From Flavobacteriales bacterium (GTDB lineage Bacteria; Bacteroidota; Bacteroidia; Flavobacteriales_D; Sanyastnellaceae), in NCBI GenBank assembly GCA_015663855.1, contig DQRJ01000083.1, positions 1 to 7,268 of the forward strand: DNA of 7,268 nt, written 5' to 3'. A model generated the notes under the pieces. It had not been told where the DNA came from, did no database searches, and worked only from the letters and a program-made list of their open reading frames with translations. Below are positions 1 to 6,641 of this stretch, piece after piece. The position numbers and the translations under genes were made by a program. How positions within the stretch are numbered: the stretch's first letter is position 1; each line of letters opens with the position of its first letter.

Positions 1-62
1 ACACGTATAATAGTCTCAATACCTATTCCATTTGGGTCCCCTGCCGTTAATCCTATGCGCAT
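1..62 (-). CDS. pdxA: 4-hydroxythreonine-4-phosphate dehydrogenase PdxA, N-terminal fragment (cut by left edge)
   Basis: The minus strand from position 62 begins with ATG and reads MRIGLTAGDPNGIGIETIIR, then runs off the window. This matches the PdxA N-terminus: a short beta-strand, then the conserved G-[DE]-P-x-GIG-x-E motif (here GDPNGIGIE, residues 8-16). PdxA is a cytoplasmic, metal-dependent, NAD-linked enzyme. It oxidises 4-phosphohydroxy-L-threonine in the DXP-dependent pathway to pyridoxal 5'-phosphate. Only 20 full codons of the roughly 330-360 expected are visible, so the substrate- and metal-binding residues cannot be checked. The ATG is a good start because the family motif begins within a few residues of it. 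The gene is transcribed divergently from the secreted-protein gene at 120, with a 57-bp gap between the two starts. I recall pdxA lying near riboflavin synthase in other Bacteroidota, which fits the context but was not checked. The call rests on one short motif. Confidence 0.8.
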   Translation of the reverse strand, partial: MRIGLTAGDPNGIGIETIIR

Positions 63-63
63 A
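54..63. repeat. 10-bp palindrome TATGCGCATA over the pdxA start codon
   Basis: TATGCGCATA is self-complementary over 10 bases and contains the pdxA ATG (minus strand, 62-60). Because most of it encodes the first PdxA residues (M-R-I), it may be a coincidence of coding sequence. It is listed because two further palindromes follow within 50 bases. Confidence 0.25.
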
Positions 64-119
64 AGTTGTGTTTTTATGAAGACCAAAGGTAGCTACATAG
101 TTACGTAACTTCGTCTCAT
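63..119. promoter_or_regulatory. Divergent promoter/5'-leader region between pdxA and the T9SS cargo gene
   Basis: These 57 bases separate two divergent start codons, so they should carry at least part of both promoters and leaders. Palindromes are dense here: GTAGCTAC at 89-96, AGTTACGTAACT at 99-110, and a 10-bp one at 54-63 across the pdxA start. I looked for the Bacteroidota promoter pattern (TTTG near -33, TAnnTTTG near -7). A TTTG lies at 31-34 on the plus strand and another at 87-84 on the minus strand, but neither has a good -7 partner at the usual distance, so no promoter is placed. There is no clear Shine-Dalgarno sequence before either ATG, as is usual in this phylum. The regulatory role is inferred from position only. 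Confidence 0.4.
99..110. repeat. Perfect 12-bp palindrome AGTTACGTAACT, candidate operator
   Basis: AGTTACGTAACT equals its own reverse complement over all 12 bases; the next outward pair (98 and 111, both T) does not match. It ends 9 bases before the ATG at 120, and lies 36 bases from the pdxA ATG on the other side. That position suits a dimeric regulator binding site or a short hairpin in the leader of the secreted-protein mRNA. No specific regulator can be named. Confidence 0.4.
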
Positions 120-2807
120 ATGTTCAGCCTCGTAAATAGACTAGTTTTATTAATCCTAAGTGTAGTGTGTTGTGTTACAACGGCGAGTGCTACGCATAAT
201 AGGGCGGGAGAAATCACGTACAAGCACGTTGATGGATTAACCTATGAGGTGCTGATAACGACATATACTAAGGCTTCGGCATTGGCAGATAGGCCTACGT
301 TATATCTTACTTGGGGAGATGAGAATGGTTTGGATATGGATTCGTTAGAAAGGGAATCTATTAATATACTGATAGGCGATATTAAGGTGAATACTTATCG
401 AGGTACTCATACTTATGGTGGGCCTGGAGAGTTTGAGATTAAGGTGGAAGACCCTAATAGAAATGAGGGAGTGTTGAATATGGTGGGGTCGGTAGACACA
501 CCGTTTGCGATAAGATCGCTTCTGATTATAGATCCTCAGGCTGGGCATAATAATAGCGTGCAGTTGTTAAATCCGGCAACGGAAAATGCGTGCTTAAACC
601 GAGAGTGGATTCATAACCCGGCAGCTTTTGACGAAGATGGAGATCTATTAACATTCACTCTAGTTGCGTGCCGAGGATTTAATGGCGAGCCCATACCTAC
701 TTATATATTTCCAGATGAAGTTAGTCCGGCGAATGACTTGTTCGAAATTGACGAGTTTACGGGGGATGTAGTTTGGTATAGCCCACAGATCGTAGGGGAA
801 TACAACATCGCGATACGAGTCGAAGAGTGGAGGGAAGTTGGGGGCATTTTACGGAAAGTGGGAGAAGTTGTGCGCGACATGCAGATCGACGTACAAGTCT
901 GCGCGAACCAACCCCCAGAAGTCGCAGAGCAACCCGATACCTGCATCGTGGCGGGTTCATTCCTGACCTGGTATGTAAACGCGAACGATCCCGATGGCGA
1001 TAATATCACACTCAACGCTGTAGGAGGACCCATTAGCGAAGTTGCGAACCCAGCAATTTTCACGAATCTGGGAGGAGGGATAGGAGAGTTCGCTTGGGCA
1101 CCGACCTGCGCCGAAGTACGCCTCGCCCCATACCAAATCATATTTAAAGCTACCGATCAAGGCCAAGCCGTACCTCTAACCGACATCTCAACCGCATATG
1201 TGAGAATTGTCGCGCCCGCAGTAGAAAACGTCGTAGTCGAGCCAGTGGGGAATACAATGCTCTTGAGTTGGAATGGCGGAGTTTGTAGTGATGAGTTAGA
1301 AAGTTGGCAAAGAGAGGCAGGATTTCATGATGTTTACAGGAAGTTAGAATCTTCGGAGTGGGACCCTACGGTTTGTGAGACAGGCGTACCTTCTGATATC
1401 GGGTACGAGTTAATTGCGAGCCCTCCTAACCTTGGATTTACCACCTATGTTGATGAGGACCTTCTATCATTCGGAGCTACGTATTGTTATAGAATCGTCA
1501 TGAGATTTGAGGACGATTCCGAATCTCTTTCTAGCGATGAAGTTTGCGCCACCATTGTAAAGGACGTTCCTGTTATGACTCACGCTGACGTCCTCGATAC
1601 TGGACTAGGCGGGAGTGTTAATGTCGGTTGGTCTCCTCCCACTGAAATGGATACGATAGCCTTTCCGGGCCCATACTATTTCAAGGTATTCCGAGACGGT
1701 ATCGAGATTGCTTTGACGTCTGATTCCAGTTTCGTCGATTCACCGGTTGATACTCAGTCTTCGATAATCGTCTACAAAGTAGAAGCGTGGTCTGAAACGA
1801 TAGCTGGCGATCAATTAATCGGAGTAAGCCTTCCTGTTACGACACCTTTTTTATCTCTAACCCCCAATGATAATCGTATCGATTTAGGGCTACGAGCCAC
1901 TGTAACGTGGTCTAACAGGACGTTTTATATCTCAAGAAAAGTCGAATTAGACGTAGAAGATTACGCTGCGTTAGATACTGTGGTTTGGGATGGAGCATTC
2001 CCGATTGTAACCACCATTCTTTACACAGATACAGGCCTCGTGAATGGAGTTTCCTACTGTTATAAAGTTGTGTGCGAAGGAGATTATGATGGTGAAGGAG
2101 TAGAATCGCCTCTACTGAATTCATCCCAAACCTCTTGTGCCACTCCTTATGATTTTACTCCCCCGTGCCCCCCTACTTTAGTAGTAAAAGCTGATTGTCC
2201 AAAAGAAATAGACGACATTAGTTGGAGTGGATCAGTTGAATGTGCTGACGATGTGATGGGCTACATCCTTTATTGGGCTCCTTTCGAGGGAGATACGCTC
2301 AAGCCGTATGCCTGGTTCGAATACGAGGACGGTTTCGAATTAGACACAACTTTCACATTCAATGAAAATGAAATTGAAGGTAGCATTGCGGGATGCTTTG
2401 CCATCACTGCGCTTGATAGCCTTAATGTGGGGCCTGGTGGCGACTTGAGGCGTAACGAAAGTGAGTTTTCTAATATCGTTTGTGTCGATAATTGTCCTTT
2501 TTATTTCCTGCCAAACATATTCACTCCCAACCAAGACGGCATGAACGACCTCTTTCGTGCTTTTCCATGGAAATTCATAGAGAGTGTGGACGTTGTCATC
2601 CACAATCGTTGGGGCGAAGCGGTCTTTACTACGCACGATCCAAATGTAAATTGGGATGGTACTCACTTTGAATCAGGCGAACTTTTACCTGACGGAGTTT
2701 ACTACTTCACTGCTATAGCTTACACTCGCCGTTTGTCAGGAATTGTACCCGAAAAATTCTCTGGAAACCTTCAACTTGCAGGTGGTAGAGGAATTATAAT
2801 CGAATAA
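120..2807 (+). CDS. Large secreted multidomain protein with T9SS type-B (CHU_C / gliding-motility-associated) C-terminal sorting domain
   Basis: This 895-residue protein is predicted to be exported by Sec and then secreted or surface-anchored by the type IX system. Residues 1-24 form a signal peptide (hydrophobic core LVLLILSVVCCV, likely cut after ASA). The mature start THNRAGEITY, as I recall, recurs in a Bacteroidota family of such proteins. Residues about 150-365 look like two Ig/cadherin-like modules with acidic, calcium-type motifs (DEDGD at 171-175, NDPDGDN at 289-295). About 368-790 resemble fibronectin-III-like repeats; TYCYRIV (454-460) and SYCYKVV (645-651) mark equivalent strands. 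The sorting domain is about 797-892: PNIFTPNQDGMNDLF (798-812), HNRWGEAVF (828-836), NWDGT (844-848) and LPDGVYYF (856-863). The mature chain has 18 cysteines, suggesting disulfides. No catalytic domain is recognised, so an adhesive or structural role is only inferred. The ATG at 120 is the first start that gives a complete signal peptide. ribE follows after 9 bp, so co-transcription is likely. Codon use shifts between residues about 221 and 375. Confidence 0.9.
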   Translation: MFSLVNRLVLLILSVVCCVTTASATHNRAGEITYKHVDGLTYEVLITTYTKASALADRPTLYLTWGDENGLDMDSLERESINILIGDIKVNTYRGTHTYGGPGEFEIKVEDPNRNEGVLNMVGSVDTPFAIRSLLIIDPQAGHNNSVQLLNPATENACLNREWIHNPAAFDEDGDLLTFTLVACRGFNGEPIPTYIFPDEVSPANDLFEIDEFTGDVVWYSPQIVGEYNIAIRVEEWREVGGILRKVGEVVRDMQIDVQVCANQPPEVAEQPDTCIVAGSFLTWYVNANDPDGDNITLNAVGGPISEVANPAIFTNLGGGIGEFAWAPTCAEVRLAPYQIIFKATDQGQAVPLTDISTAYVRIVAPAVENVVVEPVGNTMLLSWNGGVCSDELESWQREAGFHDVYRKLESSEWDPTVCETGVPSDIGYELIASPPNLGFTTYVDEDLLSFGATYCYRIVMRFEDDSESLSSDEVCATIVKDVPVMTHADVLDTGLGGSVNVGWSPPTEMDTIAFPGPYYFKVFRDGIEIALTSDSSFVDSPVDTQSSIIVYKVEAWSETIAGDQLIGVSLPVTTPFLSLTPNDNRIDLGLRATVTWSNRTFYISRKVELDVEDYAALDTVVWDGAFPIVTTILYTDTGLVNGVSYCYKVVCEGDYDGEGVESPLLNSSQTSCATPYDFTPPCPPTLVVKADCPKEIDDISWSGSVECADDVMGYILYWAPFEGDTLKPYAWFEYEDGFELDTTFTFNENEIEGSIAGCFAITALDSLNVGPGGDLRRNESEFSNIVCVDNCPFYFLPNIFTPNQDGMNDLFRAFPWKFIESVDVVIHNRWGEAVFTTHDPNVNWDGTHFESGELLPDGVYYFTAIAYTRRLSGIVPEKFSGNLQLAGGRGIIIE
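2508..2795 (+). other. T9SS type-B sorting domain (CHU_C) coding segment
   Basis: This segment encodes residues 797-892 of the preceding protein. It holds the hallmark order PNIFTPNxDGxND, then NRWGE-x-VF, NWDGT, DGVYYF, and a final G-N-L-Q-L strand. In T9SS cargo of this class the domain directs passage through the outer-membrane translocon. Type-B domains differ from the shorter type-A domains in requiring PorP/SprF-like partners in some species (family knowledge, not shown here). The boundaries are approximate. Confidence 0.9.
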
Positions 2808-2816
2808 GAAAATCAA

Positions 2817-3416
2817 ATGTTTACTGGAATAGTTGAAAACACAGGGGTTATTGATGAGATCGTTAAAGATGGTACTAACGTACATTTCACGCTTTCTTGC
2901 CCTTTTTCCTCGGAGCTGAAAATAGACCAAAGCGTAGCCCATGACGGCACCTGTCTTACTGTCGTAAAATGTGATTCAGATCGCTATACAGTAACAGCTA
3001 TCGAGGAAACTCTACTACGAACTTGCCTTCGGGATTGGTCTGTGGGGGATGTAGTAAACCTCGAACGATGCTTACGTCTTGGTGATCGTCTCGACGGACA
3101 TATGGTTCAAGGGCACGTTGATACTACGGGCACGCTGTTAAGTGCTGAATCTAGAGATGGCTCTCACGTATTGAAGTTCTCACATCCGATATCTGACGAT
3201 AATCCTGAGTGGATGACGGTCTCTAAAGGATCGATTACGATAAACGGAATTTCCCTTACCGTTGTCGAAAGTTCGGCTGGAGCGTTTTCTGTTGCGATGA
3301 TTCCTTATACATGGACGGAAACGAACATGCATAAACTAGAGCCGGGAGATACCGTAAATCTCGAGTTCGACATATTCGGGAAGTACATAACGAAAATGCT
3401 CGGCGATAGAGCTTAA
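2817..3416 (+). CDS. ribE: Riboflavin synthase, alpha subunit
   Basis: Riboflavin synthase converts two 6,7-dimethyl-8-ribityllumazine molecules into one riboflavin and one 5-amino-6-ribitylamino-uracil, the last step of vitamin B2 synthesis, in the cytoplasm. The 199-residue length is normal. The N-terminus MFTGIVE is the family signature. Two homologous lumazine-binding halves are visible, about 1-96 and 97-190, with matching motifs DGTCLTV (43-49) and NGISLTV (143-149), and NLE (81-83) and NLEFD (181-185). By eye, the residues important in the E. coli enzyme are all kept: F2, C46 (E. coli C48), H100 (H102), S146 and D185. The ATG at 2817 starts the signature exactly and follows an A-rich GAAAATCAA spacer with no Shine-Dalgarno core. 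The gene lies 9 bp after the secreted-protein gene, so it probably depends on that transcript. The gene is also called ribC or ribB in some bacteria. I see no FMN riboswitch upstream. Confidence 0.97.
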   Translation: MFTGIVENTGVIDEIVKDGTNVHFTLSCPFSSELKIDQSVAHDGTCLTVVKCDSDRYTVTAIEETLLRTCLRDWSVGDVVNLERCLRLGDRLDGHMVQGHVDTTGTLLSAESRDGSHVLKFSHPISDDNPEWMTVSKGSITINGISLTVVESSAGAFSVAMIPYTWTETNMHKLEPGDTVNLEFDIFGKYITKMLGDRA

Positions 3417-3434
3417 TTACTTCTTTCTAAGCTC
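3409..3434. repeat. 7-bp inverted repeat spanning the abutting ribE and lptB stop codons
   Basis: GAGCTTA (3409-3415) pairs with TAAGCTC (3428-3434) across a 12-base loop, straddling both stop codons. The stops sit back to back as the palindrome TAATTA (3414-3419). With no intergenic base, any transcription stop for the two convergent genes must lie in coding DNA, and this small hairpin would serve both strands. The stem is short and only 3 of its 7 pairs are G-C. No T-run follows it on either strand, so it does not qualify as a standard intrinsic terminator. Confidence 0.3.
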
Positions 3435-4160
3435 GAAGTTCTGACCGAGGTAAACGCGTCGAACATGCTCGTCCGTAGCGAGAGATTCAGCTGTGCCCTC
3501 TTTAAGTATCTTCCCTTCAAATAGAAGGTAGGCACGATCTGTGATGTGTAGAGTTTCCTGCACGTTATGATCGGTAATTAAAATTCCGATGCCTTTATTA
3601 CTGAGCTGTTCGACGATTCGTTGGATGTCCTCTACAGCAATGGGGTCTACCCCCGCAAATGGTTCGTCGAGTAGAATAAAGGTCGGGTCGCAAGCGAGGG
3701 CGCGCGCAATTTCTGTACGTCGTCTTTCCCCTCCAGACAGAACATTTCCCATACTCTTTCGCACCTTCTGTAAACCAAACTCTTCTAAAAGCGATTCGAG
3801 TTTATCTCGCTGCTCCGATTTAGAAAAACCCTGAATTTCTAGAATAGCAGTGATATTATCTTCCACAGAAAGAGCTCTAAATACAGAGGGTTCTTGAGGT
3901 AAGTAACCTATACCGCGACGGGCTCTCTCGTGCATCGGTAATTGAGTAAGCTCCTCCTTTCCGAGGAAAACTCGCCCTAAGTCCGGTTTCACTAAACCTA
4001 CTACGGCATAGAATGAAGTGGTCTTGCCGGCTCCGTTTGGTCCAAGCAGTCCCACAACTTCGCCAGGTTCAACGAAAAAGGTTACATCATTTACAACCTT
4101 GCGTCCGCCGTAGCTTTTCACAAGACCTTCTGCGCGTAATGCTTTTGATGCTATTTCCAT
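3417..4160 (-). CDS. lptB: LPS export ABC transporter ATP-binding protein LptB
   Basis: LptB is the cytoplasmic ATPase of the LptB2FG transporter, which extracts lipopolysaccharide from the inner membrane and drives it along the Lpt bridge to the outer membrane. The 247-residue protein is a single ABC domain with every motif intact: Walker A GPNGAGKTT (40-48), Q-loop Gln 89 in YLPQE, signature LSGGE (141-145), Walker B FILLDE (161-166), D-loop GVD (170-172) and switch His 198 in TDHN. LptB-like features rather than generic ABC ones are LSGGERRRTEIARAL (141-155), the DPIAVEDIQ segment after the D-loop, and the C-terminal YLGQNFEL (237-244). The ATG start is the only one that places the first beta-strand normally. 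The gene follows the DUF5686 gene by 18 bp and ends directly against the ribE stop codon. The LptF, LptG, LptC and LptA partners are not in this window. A branched-chain amino-acid type ATPase is a less likely alternative. Confidence 0.95.
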   Translation of the reverse strand: MEIASKALRAEGLVKSYGGRKVVNDVTFFVEPGEVVGLLGPNGAGKTTSFYAVVGLVKPDLGRVFLGKEELTQLPMHERARRGIGYLPQEPSVFRALSVEDNITAILEIQGFSKSEQRDKLESLLEEFGLQKVRKSMGNVLSGGERRRTEIARALACDPTFILLDEPFAGVDPIAVEDIQRIVEQLSNKGIGILITDHNVQETLHITDRAYLLFEGKILKEGTAESLATDEHVRRVYLGQNFELRKK

Positions 4161-4178
4161 GTTGTAAAATTACGACTC

Positions 4179-6638
4179 TTAAAGTTCAACGGCTATTCCT
4201 ACACGCAACCCACCCCATCCAGACCCATCCCTCATCCCCTCAACGGTTTCAGTTAGGCGAATATGATAATCGATACGAATAAAATGAAATATATTTTCAA
4301 GCCCGATAACAGCCTCTGCATAAATTCCGTTCAATCCTGATGTGCCTTCTGGAAGAGAAATTAACTCTTCGTGTCGGGTATCCCAAGATCCATATACTCC
4401 CTTTATCCCTACAACTTCACGCAATTCTGCCCGACGAATAAAAGGAATACGGTTCAGTATTGCCCCCTCACCATGCCATTCAACACTCGCACGCACCCAT
4501 TTATCGGTTACAAACTCGAAATACCTTAGAAGGTTGAATGAAGGTTGAATTGAAATTACTGTTTCGTTTGCCGGCTGAAGTTCCATCAGAGCGAAAGGCG
4601 CAGTACCGGTGTACATTCCGCCTGTCGTATTCCATCGTACTCTTCCCATAGGGCCAAACCTCAGCTTCCCCTCCAACTCCAAAGTATATCGATTGTATCG
4701 ATATTGCGATTTAGCAATTCCCTTCCACGCTTGAGTTGTAGTTGCCGTTATAATAGGAAAACGAGATCCTAGTGACACTCTGTCAAAAGCCCCACTTACG
4801 AATTTCTCACCGTGAGCGTACCTCAGCTGAAGTGTACTTTCAGCAGTGATTAATGTTGCATTTCCATCAGGATCTGTCGGAAGTGGGAATTCTAATAACC
4901 CCTTAGGTACAACTTCTCTATGCCTAATTTCTGCAAAAGCATTCCACCCCGACCCGAATTCTGCTAAAAAACTTCCCTCTGTTTTCCGTACTTCCGCTAG
5001 ATTCTGTTGGCCTCCCTCTATGCTCAAAGCTGAGTTAAAAACGTTTCCCTGATCGAAAAAGCCTAACATTCCCAGTTGCTCCATGTCTTTGCTATGAGAG
5101 ACATACCATTCTAAACGAGGGGTCTTTCTTTGAAGCCACGTAATTTCCGCTCCGTATTTCCAACTTTCATCTTTAGTACCGTAGGCTAGGAATGCTTTGG
5201 GCAAGAAGGTGCGACTGAAATCGTTACTCGTTTCTATGCCTAATCTCCATCTATTACCTTCTACTGCATTACGAGAATATGAGTAATACCAAGGCCCAAG
5301 CTCAATATTTCCAATAAGCATATTCCCCGATGCTAGCCCATATATTAATCCTGTTAGGAATTTATACTGCTTCATCGATGTTACTGAATCGGCCATTTCG
5401 TAAATGTTTGTCTCCTTTAAAAGCAATGGTTTTGGACGCAAATTCACCCACTCCTCTTCAAGAACTTCATTGCTCCCTTCCGCAAAACTCATGTCTCTTT
5501 TTGAAGTCCAAACCTCTTTCGGCCACTTCTGGGCAAACTCAAAATCGGAATACACATTAGTGGTTCTGCCATAAATCCCTAGCCCACCATTAGTAATCGC
5601 CATATCCATTACATCCTCTTGGCGGACTAATAACCAATGGTCGTCTATGAGTTCATAGTTCTGCTTCCATCTTAAAGCTCGGATGTAATTGATATTCGAA
5701 CCTTCACTTACTTTGGCCTCAACCATTGTTAACGCAAGGCTCAGGGTGTCAATCCACATTTCACCCTCAAATGTCATTTCTCCTCTTCGACGTGGGACGA
5801 AAGCCATGTGAAAAGTGGGTCTTTCGTTGATTAATAGGGTGTCAAGTATGTAATATCGATAATGTAGGTTTCCTCTGTCGTGAAGAGGGCTTGTGAACGC
5901 TTTGTCGAGTAGAAGAAGTTGGTTTTCGTAGAGATTAATCTTCAAAAATTCTGCAGATACTGACGAAGTGCTTTGGCCGTCTTCAAGCCATGTGGCTCTC
6001 GCTGCATACACTCGTTTTTCACCACGTCGGGGCTTGTTTTGTGTCCTGACGGTACCTATTGATTCTGAAATAAATAGGGGTAGAGCTACCCTTGCGTCGC
6101 TTGAGTCTAATGCATCCCAAACCCATCCAAACGCTCCCCACAACCTTCTTCCGGGTAATTTTTCAGGTACGTCATTCAAGTCTATTTGAAGTCTCTCGTG
6201 GAAATTATAGCTTACAGCTGGGATTAATGCTGGGTTGTTGAGCGGCTTTGCGTCAGCGACTCTCTGCATCAAAGGTTTTGCAGGGTTTTCTTTCTCGTTT
6301 TCGTCCGGCCTTATTACAGCAGCTGCTAACTCGAAACTTTTTGCTTCAAGCGCAATATCAATTTTTTGGCGTACTTGCTTTTGTATAGGAATACTCTGTG
6401 ATGCATATCCTATAAACGAGACGTTAATCCGCCCGACATTTCTTTCGGTTTCAATCGAATATTCACCCTTGACATTGGTCATAGTCCCGACGGGAGTGCC
6501 TTGGAAACTTATATTTACGTAGGGTAGAGCTTTACCGGAGCTACCGTCAAAGACACGGCCAGAGACGGAAGTGGTTTGTCCTAAAGCAGAAATATCCACT
6601 AAACAAATGAGCGCTATGAAGACAGAGATTACCTTCAA
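4179..6638 (-). CDS. Carboxypeptidase-regulatory-like/DUF5686 outer-membrane protein
   Basis: This 819-residue protein has an N-terminal signal peptide (1-20, core VISVFIALICLV, then SALG|Q). A carboxypeptidase-D regulatory-like beta-sandwich follows at about 24-100, with SVSGRVFDGSSGKALPYVNI (24-43) and the downstream TNVKGEYSI (54-62) typical of Bacteroidota outer-membrane proteins. The remainder fits the DUF5686 family: a periplasmic-looking segment (about 140-400, with YNFHERLQIDL at 144-154), then alternating hydrophobic/polar strands to the C-terminus, as expected of an outer-membrane beta-barrel. The family's function is unknown to me. It lacks the plug and TonB box of a TonB-dependent receptor. 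The chosen start is TTG at 6638-6636, because the stop codon of tatC is the triplet immediately before it in the same frame and the next in-frame candidate, GTG at codon 14, would destroy the signal peptide. The last residue is Leu rather than the usual terminal Phe of barrels. Translational coupling to tatC is likely. Confidence 0.85.
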   Translation of the reverse strand: MKVISVFIALICLVDISALGQTTSVSGRVFDGSSGKALPYVNISFQGTPVGTMTNVKGEYSIETERNVGRINVSFIGYASQSIPIQKQVRQKIDIALEAKSFELAAAVIRPDENEKENPAKPLMQRVADAKPLNNPALIPAVSYNFHERLQIDLNDVPEKLPGRRLWGAFGWVWDALDSSDARVALPLFISESIGTVRTQNKPRRGEKRVYAARATWLEDGQSTSSVSAEFLKINLYENQLLLLDKAFTSPLHDRGNLHYRYYILDTLLINERPTFHMAFVPRRRGEMTFEGEMWIDTLSLALTMVEAKVSEGSNINYIRALRWKQNYELIDDHWLLVRQEDVMDMAITNGGLGIYGRTTNVYSDFEFAQKWPKEVWTSKRDMSFAEGSNEVLEEEWVNLRPKPLLLKETNIYEMADSVTSMKQYKFLTGLIYGLASGNMLIGNIELGPWYYSYSRNAVEGNRWRLGIETSNDFSRTFLPKAFLAYGTKDESWKYGAEITWLQRKTPRLEWYVSHSKDMEQLGMLGFFDQGNVFNSALSIEGGQQNLAEVRKTEGSFLAEFGSGWNAFAEIRHREVVPKGLLEFPLPTDPDGNATLITAESTLQLRYAHGEKFVSGAFDRVSLGSRFPIITATTTQAWKGIAKSQYRYNRYTLELEGKLRFGPMGRVRWNTTGGMYTGTAPFALMELQPANETVISIQPSFNLLRYFEFVTDKWVRASVEWHGEGAILNRIPFIRRAELREVVGIKGVYGSWDTRHEELISLPEGTSGLNGIYAEAVIGLENIFHFIRIDYHIRLTETVEGMRDGSGWGGLRVGIAVEL

Positions 6639-6641
6639 TTA
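6636..6641 (-). other. Zero-gap in-frame junction: tatC stop TAA followed by TTG start
   Basis: Read on the minus strand, the last codons of tatC are AAT-ATG-TCC-TAA and the very next triplet is the TTG that begins the DUF5686 gene. The two genes are therefore in the same reading frame, separated by one stop codon. No Shine-Dalgarno sequence is visible in the preceding bases, which are A/T-rich. Re-initiation by terminating ribosomes is a reasonable inference. The start assignment rests on the signal peptide it produces. Confidence 0.7.

Noticed and set aside
1..105. Plus-strand open stretch ending in TAA at 106-108, possibly the tail of an upstream gene
   Set aside because: The minus strand of the same bases encodes a clear PdxA N-terminus, while the plus-strand translation has no recognisable character.
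701..1141. 146-codon open frame on the minus strand
   Set aside because: It lies wholly antisense to the secreted-protein gene, whose reading is supported by family motifs. The translation shows no recognisable domain, and its openness is explained by the C-ending codon block on the plus strand.
2340..2666. 108-codon open frame on the minus strand
   Set aside because: It is antisense to the T9SS sorting domain coding region, which is strongly conserved, and the translated sequence has no family features.
2808..2816. FMN riboswitch or separate promoter for ribE
   Set aside because: The gap to the preceding gene is 9 bases, far too short for either, and I saw no RFN-type element in the end of the upstream coding region.
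3409..3434. Intrinsic terminator between ribE and lptB
   Set aside because: The stem is only 7 bp with a 12-base loop and no T-run follows on either strand, so it is listed only as an inverted repeat.
6579..6638. Possible lipoprotein signal around Cys 12 of the DUF5686 protein
   Set aside because: The residue before the Cys is Ile, not Gly, Ala or Ser, and the Cys lies inside the hydrophobic core. An ordinary signal peptide cut after residue 20 fits better.
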